A stretch of DNA of 64,000 bases. Origin: Vespa crabro (taxonomy: Eukaryota > Arthropoda > Insecta > Hymenoptera > Vespidae). The translations under genes were made by a program, and so were the position numbers. The notes under the pieces are model-generated. The model was not told where the DNA came from. It made no database searches and saw only the letters and a list, made by a program, of their open reading frames with translations. This document shows, one piece after another, positions 1 through 9,380 of the stretch. The stretch is from positions 3,447,399 through 3,511,398 of the forward strand of contig NC_060972.1 of the NCBI RefSeq assembly GCF_910589235.1. The letters are read 5' to 3'. Position 1 is the stretch's first letter. Every line of letters starts with the position of its first letter.

Positions 1-890
1 TGTGATTTTATTTTGAAAAGAAATTTATTATTTTTCTTACGATATACTTTTAACATTCGTTTTAATTATAGCTCTAGAAATTAATATTCTATATTATTTA
101 AATTTGTTATAACGATGATATAATGTTCGAATTGATAATATTTGTATTAAATTTTGACGTAGTTCTCATTAAGACGATTGAAATTTGAAAAATCCCGGCA
201 AATATTAGCGTCGGACGTATACTGATGCCATCTCTCGGGTTGCGTTGATACTTAGCGTTTTGATTCATATAAATCGTTCGAGAAGTCACATTATTAATTG
301 GTCTTACTTTTCTTTTTCTTTTTTTTTTTTTTTTTGTTTTCTTTTTCTAAAGAATTAAATACATAAGCATGCAAAAATTTGTATAATTAGGATATATAAA
401 AAGAATGTCAAAGAGATGAACGATTTAATATAACGTGATATTATTGATCGATACTTGATTGTCAATGAGGTTTCGTTGAATAGAGAGTTTTCTTCTTCTT
501 CTTCTTCTTCTCTTTTAATGCAATGAAGTGGTCATTGAAACGACAAAGATAATAAAATAAACTATTTCTCTAGACGATAAACACGGACTTGAATTTCTTG
601 AATAACGTTTATAAGAGGAAAGTAGCGAGTATCCGAGGTTTCTGTCGATAAATCAGTTCAAGCATTGAGTCGATGAGAACGAGGGGTAGTTTTGCGGTGT
701 AACAGGTGGTTGAAATTCTCGTTCGCCTGTACCTTTTTACTCCTTTATCAGCAAAAAAAGAAGGAATAAGTTCCAGCTTATGAACCGGAGCGCGTTTAAT
801 GCTCCTTAAAAGGGTAAAGCGTCTCCCGCCCGATAACTTTTTCAACAAAGCCGATGCGAAACTCTCTCTCCTTTTTTTTCTTTCATTCAT

Positions 891-923
<33 letters not shown>

Positions 924-1044
924 TTTTACCGTGAAAATTGTCTATACGCTTAGAAAAGAAATATTAAGGAGGACATTAATATTATAAACTTTTCGCGAGC
1001 TAATAAACATTATGCGGGAGGAAAACTTGACTTTTGACAAATAG

Positions 1045-1286
1045 TTTATTTCAATATTATAATATTTATCACAAACTCTTAATACTATTCGTGCTTATAA
1101 AGATAAACACCATGACTTCTTCTAATCTCACAATATTTAATCCTAAATTAGAAAGTTAATTAAATTAAACTGTCAACTATTTACAGAATTATACACAAGC
1201 GAGGCTTAATATGAGATTTAATTGATATTTTAAAGATTAGAAGTATGTATTTTCTCCAGTTACCAAATTAATGGTAACTATTTATT
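1045..1286 (-). terminator. Candidate dpn polyadenylation signals
   Basis: AATAAA occurs on the minus strand at 1281-1286 and 1045-1050, giving 3' UTRs of roughly 0.45 or 0.7 kb. Either could be used. The hexamer is common in AT-rich DNA. Confidence 0.3.
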
Positions 1287-1696
1287 GGTAGTATTGGAAT
1301 CTTGATAGAAAATATCTTTTTTTTTTTTTCTTTGTCCTTTCCCTTAGAAACAAAACAAAGAAAGAAAAAAAAAAAAACAAAAAATAAAAACTACAATGTC
1401 TTGTCCTTTGGCACGAAATTAAAGACAATTATCATTACAATCTACATGAAAATTGTTTTTTTTTTTTTTTTGTTTTTTTGTTTCATAAACAAAAGAATTT
1501 TATAATAATGAAAAGAAAACATAAATTTTAATTAATCAATACGATCGTAATACATAATATAGATGAAAATACAGATGAAATATATAATGGAAATGTAATT
1601 ATCGATTAATGAGAAACATTAATTTTTCGTCAAAGCATTTTTTTAATATCGTAAGATTCTTATGATGCTTTTTCTAAAAGAACATTATAAAAATAG

Positions 1697-1702
1697 ATCA
1701 CA
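1697..1702 (-). promoter_or_regulatory. K-box (TGTGAT) in dpn 3' UTR
   Basis: TGTGAT on the minus strand lies about 45 bases beyond the dpn stop. Known: K-boxes are miRNA-seed matches (miR-2/miR-13 family) in 3' UTRs of fly E(spl)/Brd-class Notch targets. A second copy lies at 1068-1073. A six-base motif can occur by chance, so the assignment leans on position. Confidence 0.4.
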
Positions 1703-1747
1703 AGAAACCAAATTTCACTTCAATCTTCTTCAAATTAACGAGATCGA

Positions 1748-2926
1748 TTACCATGGTCTCCACATGTCACCATTAGACGAGGATGGACCAGCAGTGTTAG
1801 AAAAACCTTGTGAGGAATTTGCATTAGAACGACTTGTATTGGAACTTGTCGAAGATGCATTTGTCGTTCGATCCTCAGCAGAAACGTCATGACAATTTTC
1901 ATTTCTCTTATCGTCCAACGTTACAGATGACGACGGAGTATCATCCTGTAACTTTTGTTTTTTCTCAGGGATTACGAGTAATCTATCCGAAGGATGTCTT
2001 TTGATATCCTTGTTACTTAACGATGTGCACGGACGATTATAAGTCTTATCAGTAATAACTGAAAGAGGTTGCCTTAAACTCGTCGAAGCTATGCAATCTA
2101 TCTGTTCAGAAAAATTATAAATCGGTTCTTTCTTAAGATTACCATTTACTTCGGATTTATAGTCAAACGAGGTCGATGATATAGGCGATTTTCTATCGCT
2201 GCTAGAAGTAATCTGAGCTTTTTGAGTGTCTGGCGAACTGGTAAAACTTTTACCACTGCCAGAACTTTGTTCGGGTATCTTGAACTTCGGCTGTTGATGT
2301 ATTTGAGGATAACATTCCAAATGATGATTCTCTTCTCCGTAGCTAGAGGTGGACGTTGATGGACTGTCAAGTGGACTATGTATTCTATGTACCGATGAGA
2401 AAGCCGATGATGCTATCGTTCTGGATATTGATTCTGAGGGATGTGGGAAAAAAGAGAAGTTTGAAGAAATCGCTGCTGATTGTGGGACTAGTAGAGCGAG
2501 CTCCCCTGTCGGAAGTCTGCTAGGTATCAGCTGAACGCCGTTTGGTATCTGTATCCTGGTGCTAGAGTTGTTATTCTCATCCCCATTGGCTACTTCGCTA
2601 TGGTAGCCGACCTTTACCTCCGGATAGAGACGTTCCGGCATGTAGGGCACGTAGTGGCCGTAGAACGGTCCTATTTGCTGGAGATTACTAACGTAATTGT
2701 TTAGGTGTGAGAGTAGACGCTGCTTCACGGCAGGATCGACGTTCTCTAGGTTGCTGACGTACCGCGATACTTCCGTAGCACATTCGGAAAATCCGGAACG
2801 GAATTTCGTTAGTACCGCTGGGTCTGTTGCAATTGCGGTACTCAATTGTTGACGCTGTACTGTCTGTAAGTGCTTCACCGTCATTTCGAGAATATCGGCT
2901 TTCTCGAGCTTTGAGTGTCTTGTCGG
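1748..2926 (-). CDS. dpn: dpn coding exon 3 (helix 2, Orange, WRPW)
   Basis: The acceptor TTTCTATAG|CCG is followed by PTRHSKLEKADILEM, which restores the loop and helix 2 in frame with exon 2. The exon then encodes the Orange domain, the IPSRLPTGE block, a Ser/Thr/Asn-rich linker with short basic clusters (for example KKQK), and WRPW followed by TAA at 1750-1748. It has 392 codons plus stop. An ATG at 2884 opens a long frame but lies inside helix 2, so it is not the true start. Confidence 0.95.
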   Translation of the reverse strand, partial: PTRHSKLEKADILEMTVKHLQTVQRQQLSTAIATDPAVLTKFRSGFSECATEVSRYVSNLENVDPAVKQRLLSHLNNYVSNLQQIGPFYGHYVPYMPERLYPEVKVGYHSEVANGDENNNSSTRIQIPNGVQLIPSRLPTGELALLVPQSAAISSNFSFFPHPSESISRTIASSAFSSVHRIHSPLDSPSTSTSSYGEENHHLECYPQIHQQPKFKIPEQSSGSGKSFTSSPDTQKAQITSSSDRKSPISSTSFDYKSEVNGNLKKEPIYNFSEQIDCIASTSLRQPLSVITDKTYNRPCTSLSNKDIKRHPSDRLLVIPEKKQKLQDDTPSSSVTLDDKRNENCHDVSAEDRTTNASSTSSNTSRSNANSSQGFSNTAGPSSSNGDMWRPW

Positions 2927-4270
2927 CTATAGAAACAGAAAAAAAGAAAATTAATTCCATTAGAATGATAAATAATAAAGATTTTTTTATATTAATTAGA
3001 TATTTAGAAATAATTTTTTTTTTTTATTCAACAAATTTCTAAAAGATAAGATCTTTTAATCTTTATCGACCGATAGTATTTAACCGATTGTAGGTGAGCC
3101 ATATTATCGTAGGTTGGTAAAGAAGAAGAAGATATTATTATATGTCGTACTAGAAGGTATCTGTCTTATCTACTGATGGAAAGACAGACGAGAAAGTTCA
3201 AAATGCGCTTGTGGAAAATAGAATGTCTTTTTAGTCAGATATCACTAAACATTTCTGCCTTGAGCATCGCTCTTAGACATAAAAGGCGAATACCGATCAT
3301 GTATCAAAGCAATGACCTGGTAACGCCCATGTAATTGAGTCTACGTAAGTTATTACCATAATGGGAGACTTGTAACATCAGTAGCTTACAACTTATTTCA
3401 TTGTAAGCCCTGAAGCATGTGATTTAGATTCAGCTATATTTTTAAATTGGAATATTGCTAATATTGTACGTGACTATTAACCGCATACTAGAGCAATGAT
3501 CGTAATTATTTATTGCACGATCTTGAAAATTCTTTATTTATAATTATTGTACAAATACTCGATTAATCGTTCATACGTGTCAAAAGAAAAAAAAAAAAAA
3601 AAAGAGAAAAAGAAAAAGAAAAAAGAAGAGAAGAAAAAAAAAATTAAACAAATCAGATCGAGCTCTAAAAAAGTATGGGAAAATCTTTGGCATCGAATGA
3701 AATCATTCTTCTTCTCGTGGGAATACATTTGAAGAATATCTTTAAGAATATTTTAGGATTCTACTAGAAACCCTTCCTCCATTCGAGAGCCAGTTATATC
3801 CTTCGAAAAGACCTTTAACACCGTTAAGTCGAAACTCTATTGTATCCTTTCGTCCCATTGATATAAAATCTATTCATAGTTTTTATTGTTACAAAACTTA
3901 CAGTTATAAAAATAAAATTTTATTTTTTTCGTCAACAAATCGCAAATGTTAAAGTTATATAAAATTATAAGAATATTCTTTTAATAGGATATTCGAATGT
4001 TAATATATGAGAAATCGATTTAACACTTTTTTAAAATAGAAATTCCAATTTTCCAAATTCGATTTCCGGACCGAGATGCACCTGCTAAAGGAGGGAAGAA
4101 AGCACCTCGTCTCTTCCCCCTTTTTTCGCGTAGAACCGAAGGTGGATCCTTAAAGATGATACGGTCAACAAAAGGGAGGCTGGAACCTGAGATGAGAGAT
4201 TTTTTTTTGCTCTTCGTAATAATTATTTCGTGGTTCCCACGAACGCGGGGGGCGTTTCGTGTGGACGAAA

Positions 4271-4313
<43 letters not shown>

Positions 4314-4340
4314 TGAGAGAAAAAGAAAAAGAAAAAGAAA

Positions 4341-4390
<50 letters not shown>

Positions 4391-5364
4391 TGTGTGTTGA
4401 ACGGACAGACAACGGAGGTAAGCAGGTAGCGGAAGTCATCTGGACGAAAGAGAGGAGAGAACGGTGAGAGCGTCTCGCCTTGTTACATAGCCTGTCTGAG
4501 AAATCAATCTTGAAGGATCGTGTTACGCGACGGTGAAGGAGGAGTGTTGGATCTTCCTTCTTTTACGCGAAATCGAGGAAGTTGCCAACGGGATGCATCC
4601 TTTTTTCTTTTTCTTTTTTGTTTTCTCCTTTCCTCTTTTCTTTAACCCTACCGACGAGATATATAATAATCTTCTTACGTATAATAAATAATTATGAATA
4701 AATTGCATGGACCATTAATCATATATTTCCACGAAAGAAAAGCAAAAAAAAGAAAATTTCTTTTCTCTTCTTTATTGCGCCATTAATGTTTTATTATAAT
4801 TGAACGATGGTATATATTTGAACGATCAAATTTTTTCAATTTTGTTTGCTCTGTTGAAAGGTCCTTTCTATCATTCATTCCCACGCTTAAATACGTAAAA
4901 TCTTAAGACAAAATCAACTCGAACGAGTGCTTTTGGATCAGAGTTTTAAACGGAAGGGGTTGTGCGCGGACGTCATAAAAAAAAAAAAAGAACAAGAAAA
5001 AATAAAGAAAAAAAAAAATAAAAGAAGAAAATGAAGAAGGATTCTTCATAAAAGTCTTATCAAACACTTTTATTTCGAATCCATTATACGAATTAATTTC
5101 AACGATAGTGACCGTGGATTCATCTTATTATGCATATAACGATCATACAAGTGATTGTGACTTGATCAAGTTAATTAGAAATAAACGACGAATTATATAG
5201 AAATATATATATATATATATAAATATATTTTGTGAACCAATTATAAATTTTATGTGAATGTAAATGAAAGAGGAAGGATTTTTCTTCTTTATTTCTTTCT
5301 TCTTTTTTTTATTAATGCTTAGGAACTTAATTTTTTATGAACGACGTAGATTATGACGAAGTGA

Positions 5365-5410
<46 letters not shown>

Positions 5411-6240
5411 TCACACGTACAACGACGAGCAGTAATCTCGTGCTATCATTGGATCGCTTTGCTGATGTAGTCGTTTACTACGAGTTCTACGTTCGTTCCG
5501 TTTCGCTAAAGCCATCAAAATATCACGTGCCAAAGGCAAAGAATCGAGAATACAAAATTATATTCGTTGATTTTATAAAAGGAAAAAAAATATTTCTTAG
5601 TGATTCTACTTACGTCTTTCTTCAATGCTTCGAGAATAAGATTCTTCAATTCGTCGAGACATTGATTAATACGTGCCCGTCTCCTTTTTTCCATAATTGG
5701 TTTATTATTCTGAAATTTGACATGCGCTTTACTTGATAATAATGTTTTTCTTTTTTTTTCTTTTTTTTTCTTTATTCTTTTTTTTCTTTCTTTTTTCTTT
5801 TTTTTTTTCTTTCTTTTTTTTTTTTTTTTTTTTTTTTTAACGATCATCAATTAAACAGAGAAAATTTTATATCGATCGCGTTCTAAACACGTTTCCCGCC
5901 TAAATTGTGTGGCATAGAAAGAACATATTGGAAAAGTTATACGAATCGTAATGAAATACATTTTCTCAATGGATGATTATTCATTAACAATTAATTTCTC
6001 TGGATATTAAAACTTTGTTCGTTCATAAAAGAAATAAATAAAGTTCTGCTATGGTTATTAAAGATTAATGAAAAAAAAAAATACAAGCAAAAAAAAAAAG
6101 AAAAGAAAAGAGAACAAAAAAATATGAATGTAAAAATACATATATACCCTTCTGAGCTCGGCTTTGGTCATTCCTGGATGAGCTTGTTGCTCAAAATCCT
6201 CCTCGCTCGTTGACATTTTGTAACTATTGTAATCCACCAT
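1748..6240 (-). CDS. dpn: Deadpan-like bHLH-Orange transcriptional repressor (three exons)
   Basis: The coding sequence is join(6240-6148, 5709-5614, 2926-1748) on the minus strand and gives 455 residues. Seen in the sequence: a basic region with the family-defining proline (KPIMEKRRRARIN, about residues 34-46); helix 1 to about 62; helix 2 with KLEKADILEMTVKHLQ at 69-84; an Orange domain at about 105-146; the block IPSRLPTGELALLVP at 197-211; a long Ser-rich linker at about 225-445; and terminal WRPW at 452-455. Known for the family: Hes proteins bind CACGTG/CACGCG sites as dimers and recruit Groucho through WRPW, and Deadpan maintains neuroblast self-renewal. The ELRR-NKPIMEKRRRARIN stretch and the IPSRLP-GE block favour deadpan over hairy or E(spl). 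Both splice junctions are phase 0 with GT/AG ends. The start is the first in-frame ATG (MVDYN), comparable to the MDY- start of fly Deadpan; a second ATG (MSTSEE) lies 8 codons downstream. Hairy is the main alternative. Confidence 0.93.
3716..3723 (+). promoter_or_regulatory. Su(H) site CGTGGGAA in dpn intron 2
   Basis: Perfect match to the YGTGGGAA consensus of Suppressor of Hairless, the DNA-binding effector of Notch. It lies in intron 2, 0.8 kb past the start of exon 3. Confidence 0.45.
4234..4241 (-). promoter_or_regulatory. Su(H) site CGTGGGAA in dpn intron 2
   Basis: TTCCCACG on the plus strand is a perfect YGTGGGAA on the minus strand. It lies about 35 bases from the start of the compound GT/GA microsatellite. 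Confidence 0.45.
4276..4388. repeat. Compound GT / AAAAAG / GA microsatellite in dpn intron 2
   Basis: (GT)18 at 4276-4311, then AAAAAG-type purine repeats (about 4316-4346) and (GA)n (4347-4384). In the dpn transcript this reads as a CU-rich then CA-rich tract, the sequence types bound by PTB-like and hnRNP-L-like splicing factors. Confidence 0.9.
5369..5410. repeat. GA microsatellite in dpn intron 2
   Basis: Near-perfect (GA)n, 0.2 kb from the exon 2 donor side of the intron. Confidence 0.9.
5614..5709 (-). CDS. dpn: dpn coding exon 2 (basic region and helix 1)
   Basis: This exon has 32 codons running from NNKPIMEKRRRARIN to LILEALKKD. The acceptor is ATTTCAG|AAT and the donor is GAC|GTAAGT, a strong consensus. 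It holds the DNA-contacting basic residues and helix 1. A bHLH split into short exons here is typical of insect hairy/deadpan genes. An almost pure poly-A stretch (minus strand) sits upstream in intron 1 and ends about 40 bases before the acceptor. Confidence 0.92.
5710..6147 (-). other. dpn: dpn intron 1 (438 bp)
   Basis: Phase-0 intron bounded by GTATAT and TTTCAG. Almost 100 bases (about 5743-5838) are T-rich on the plus strand and so A-rich in the transcript. Apart from that I see no additional element in it. Confidence 0.8.
6148..6240 (-). CDS. dpn: dpn coding exon 1
   Basis: This exon has 31 codons, from ATG at 6240-6238 to AGG at 6150-6148. It encodes an acidic N-terminus, then MTKAELRR, which leads into the basic region. 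The donor is AGG|GTATAT. No in-frame ATG lies immediately upstream; the frame continues only to a TTG. The 5' UTR length is unknown, so an upstream non-coding exon cannot be excluded. Confidence 0.88.
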
Positions 6241-6294
6241 TTTAAGAATGAAAATGTGTAACTTCAAACAAACATTATTTCAATTGATCATTTA

Positions 6295-6340
6295 ATATGC
6301 GTGTTCGAGTAGAGTGCAACACACGCATATATCGTTGCAC
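6295..6340 (-). promoter_or_regulatory. Two overlapping inverted repeats just upstream of dpn ATG
   Basis: ATATGCGTGT (6295-6304) pairs perfectly with ACACGCATAT (6321-6330). GTGCAAC (6314-6320) pairs perfectly with GTTGCAC (6334-6340). The arms interleave, so only one stem can form at a time. If transcribed they lie 55-100 bases before the start codon. Whether they are in the 5' UTR or the core promoter is unknown. Confidence 0.5.
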
Positions 6341-6664
6341 TAATTCTCGAATTTAATAAAAAATTCAGAGAGCACTGACACATCACAAAATATTATTCTT
6401 TAACATTTTGAAGAAGAGAAATATATTTCACATTTTAGTTAACTAGCTTTCCATGCTTTTCTTACAAATAGAAGAATATATTTAAACTAAGCGAACCACC
6501 ATCCCGCTTAGGGTATTTCAGGGTAACTGTTTGACGTTTTCGATTTCGAAGACCGCATGCCGATGCACTCGCATACTCAAGGAGTGGGGTGAAATGTTTC
6601 CTGGAGTGGGGAGAAGGTACCCTCAGGGAGGGGAGACTTTCGGTCCTCCTGAGACCTGTTGATG

Positions 6665-6672
6665 TGTGGGAA
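6665..6672 (+). promoter_or_regulatory. Su(H) site TGTGGGAA upstream of dpn
   Basis: Perfect YGTGGGAA match about 425 bases upstream of the dpn start codon. It lies inside a higher-GC island (about 6490-6710) that also holds GGAGTGGGG twice (6581-6589, 6603-6611). This is the best candidate for a Notch-responsive promoter-proximal element. Confidence 0.5.
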
Positions 6673-7311
6673 TTCACGCCGTCCTCGAGATATACCCAAT
6701 TCATCGTAATGAGTTCAACTACGACTTTTTTCTCCCTTTTTTTTTCTTCTTTTTTCTTTTCTTTTTTCTCCTTTTTTAATTTTTTTATCGCGAAACGCGA
6801 ATGAAACTCAAAAATAGTTAAATATTAAAGTACATTATTAAAGTAAGTTTATTACATGTAAAACAATCTTTTGATGCAACCTTTTTATATAAATTATATA
6901 AAACTTATGTAAAAACATTTTAATCTCCTGAAAATGTTTATGCATTTTTTTTAAATTTAAAATTAATCTTTAATTGAGTTATAGAGCTAAATGAAGTATG
7001 GAACTTAGATTAATATTTATTTGTAAATAAAATTTATAAAAAAAAAAAAAATAAAAAAAAAAATAAAAAAAAAATACAATCAGAGAGAGAGAGAGAGAGA
7101 GAGAGAGATAGGAGACAGCACGCATGAGGTATAGGAGCGGCAAAGCGTAAAGGCACGCAATAGAAAATCATCTGATAGAGAAAGGGCACACACACGCTAG
7201 CCCCTCGTAACAATGTATTAGTGAGTGTGCGCGCGTCATAAGTGTGGCCGGCGTGCGCAATGCGATCCAACGCAATGTGCACGAATGCACGCGAGACAAA
7301 AAAGGGTCTCC

Positions 7312-7319
7312 TGTGGGAA
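7312..7319 (+). promoter_or_regulatory. Su(H) site TGTGGGAA upstream of dpn
   Basis: Fourth perfect YGTGGGAA near dpn, about 1.07 kb upstream of the start codon, in a unique-sequence patch rich in GCAC/GTGC words (about 7130-7330). Confidence 0.4.
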
Positions 7320-8234
7320 TTCTCTTACAACGTTTAAACATTTGTTTGAATGAAAAAATACACAGCTAGAAGAGAGAGGACATCGTGTGTATCCGGAGCG
7401 ATAATACGTTTCTTCCTTTACTTGCACGCAATGCTTCGACCTCCTTTTTGAAATTTACATATATAAATAAAAATAAATAAAAATAAATATTTTTCTTTCT
7501 TTCTTTTCTTTTTCTTTTTTTTCTGTTTTTTTTTTTTTTTTTTTTTTTTTTTTCTTACAACGTTCCCTCGTTCATAACAATGATATTTTAATAATATTTG
7601 TACGTTAATATATGTAAGTGCCGTTATCGTTTAAAAAATACATTAACAAGAAAATATTGAATATTTTTCAGGTAAAATAGAGAAAGTTTCAGAATGATCG
7701 TTGGCACGCTTAGGCGTGCGATGAAATGATTTTTTGAATTATCTATAAAAATGTAAAACTACAAAATTTTTCCATAGAAGAATAACGGATACTGTAACTT
7801 TTGAAAACATTTTTAGAGTTTACGCATTGTGGGGACAAAGTGAAAACTGTCCCCATAAGGTACGAAGAAAATCTTTAAGGAAAAACCTCTATTTTGTTGA
7901 CAAAATCAGTTATTGTCCATTTCAAGAGGCAATCCTAATAAATTGGATACATTTTTATGACACTGGATTACCGCCTTATAGAGAAAGTTTTACTTTAAGA
8001 AATTTGACAACTACAAGCTCTGTATTTCATATTTTTCATAACTTATTTCACTTATTTATTTCAGCAGGTAAAAATTTTGACAGGTAAAAATTCTTTATTG
8101 TGACACGTCATCTTTTTAACGTGATCTTTCAAAGTCACTTCTATGTGTGTGATTTTTGGAAAAAAAATCAAGTATTACTAGCATTATCTATTTCATACTT
8201 TTAATGATTGTTGTTTTTTAACATTTAAAAAAAA

Positions 8235-8237
<3 letters not shown>

Positions 8238-8284
<47 letters not shown>
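8238..8284. repeat. TA microsatellite
   Basis: (TA)n with one GT interruption. Confidence 0.9.
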
Positions 8285-8305
8285 GGAACAGAAAATAATA
8301 TTGGA

Positions 8306-8834
8306 CAGCTGTTTATTTTTTTGTTCAAACAAATGTTTAATATATACTTTCCGATGACTTCTTAAAAATCAAAGATCAATATTTCTATTGAACTTTATGT
8401 TAAACACTTGGAAAAATAAAAAATAGAATAAAGCAGCTGTTCCATGACGAAACTTTAGAAACTTTTGCATTAATATATAATTCGTAGAGCTTAGTACACG
8501 AGAATCAAGAGCAGATGTAGATGAAAATCATATATGAAAGTCAAAGTACCAGACGTAAACTTGAAAAATCAAGATTTGCGAATTAACAAGATGAGATTAT
8601 CGGATAAATCATTTCCGATCCGTTTGGTCAACATACCGTGGCATGATTACACGATCACAATAACTCGACACGAATCTCGAGATCTACGATAAGTTCTGTT
8701 TCGTGAACGAAATAATCAGACAAATTTCAAAAGACGTACAATTTCTTTTGAAATCTCACGTACATTTTTAATGCCTTCAGATATAATGCCATTCGTTTTG
8801 ATAACCATCGTTTAAATTCATTTAATAGCAGCTG
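8306..8834. promoter_or_regulatory. Three CAGCTG E-boxes 2.1-2.6 kb upstream of dpn
   Basis: CAGCTG at 8306-8311, 8434-8439 and 8829-8834; the latter two are GCAGCTG. Known: Achaete-Scute/Daughterless heterodimers prefer GCAGSTG, and proneural factors act upstream of deadpan in flies. The words are short and the cluster is suggestive only. Confidence 0.3.
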
Positions 8835-8856
8835 CCAAATCGAAAGAGTACAGAAC

Positions 8857-8860
<4 letters not shown>

Positions 8861-8924
<64 letters not shown>
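8861..8924. repeat. TA microsatellite
   Basis: Uninterrupted (TA)n of about 64 bases. Confidence 0.95.
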
Positions 8925-8925
<1 letters not shown>

Positions 8926-9320
8926 GAGTTAAGCATTATTTATAATATACATATCTCAAATTGGAAATTCATTAAATGAAGAATAAATTTAAAAATTTTT
9001 TGGAAGATACCACTTTAAACATTTTAATTTCTACTTTTAGGACTTATTCCTAAGAAATTTTTAATATATTTGTAAAATGCCTTTTGAATCTTACGATCAA
9101 GGAGTCCTGTTATATCTTGCAATAAAAAAAAAAAAAAAAAAAAAACAAAGAAAAAAAAGAGAGAAAAAAGAACGTATTTCTTAACTGTAAATATTTTTAA
9201 CTTTCATTTCGGGTACTTACTATATCCACAATACGTCATGTTAAACTGTAGCTTTGTACCTGGGACTAGTATATTATAGTGTAGAGCTGTGAATAAGAAG
9301 AGTGTCCATTGCTTTCTTTC

Positions 9321-9341
9321 TTTCTCTCTCTTTCTCTCCCT

Positions 9342-9376
<35 letters not shown>
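9321..9376. repeat. CT microsatellite
   Basis: (CT)n with CCCT interruptions at its left end. Confidence 0.9.

Positions 9377-9380
<4 letters not shown>

Larger units (their letters stand above)
1..1747. other. Region downstream of dpn, no confident gene
   Basis: AT-rich sequence that includes the probable dpn 3' UTR (about 1045-1747). It has a TTC repeat at 490-512, a CT tract at 891-932 and several A/T homopolymers (310-335, 1318-1330, 1365-1377, 1455-1480). Bases 600-880 are less AT-rich and carry one ATG-initiated minus-strand frame (890-609, 93 codons, basic N-terminus) that I do not recognise. Confidence 0.6.
2927..5613 (-). other. dpn: dpn intron 2 (2.7 kb)
   Basis: Phase-0 intron between helix 1 and helix 2. 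It holds two perfect Su(H)-type sites (3716-3723, 4234-4241), a CACGTG box 85 bases from the exon 2 donor (5524-5529), a CAGGTAG Zelda-like heptamer (4423-4429), a compound GT/GA microsatellite (4276-4388), a second GA tract (5369-5410), a short TA run (5202-5221) and A/T homopolymers. Much of it is otherwise unremarkable AT-rich DNA. Confidence 0.8.
6241..7440. other. dpn promoter-proximal region
   Basis: No coding sequence supported. Contents in order: the interleaved hairpins (6295-6340); a GC island with a Su(H) site (6490-6710); poly-T (6725-6790); AT-rich filler; A-rich plus GA microsatellite (7039-7109); and a unique patch with a further Su(H) site (7130-7330). No clear TATA box was found on the minus strand between the start codon and 6500. 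Confidence 0.55.

Noticed and set aside
2442..2449. TGTGGGAA inside dpn exon 3 as a Su(H) site
   Set aside because: It lies within coding sequence, where codon use can create the word, so it was not counted in the cluster.
2349..2534. Frames antisense to dpn exon 3
   Set aside because: They are shadows of the real coding strand.
7827..8087. Plus-strand frame of 86 codons as a possible gene
   Set aside because: It starts at TTG rather than ATG, overlaps two hairpins, and resembles no family.
8283..8445. ATGGAACAG/CTGTTCCAT inverted repeat as terminal repeats of a transposon
   Set aside because: Only 9 bases match, one arm abuts a TA microsatellite, and no target-site duplication is visible.
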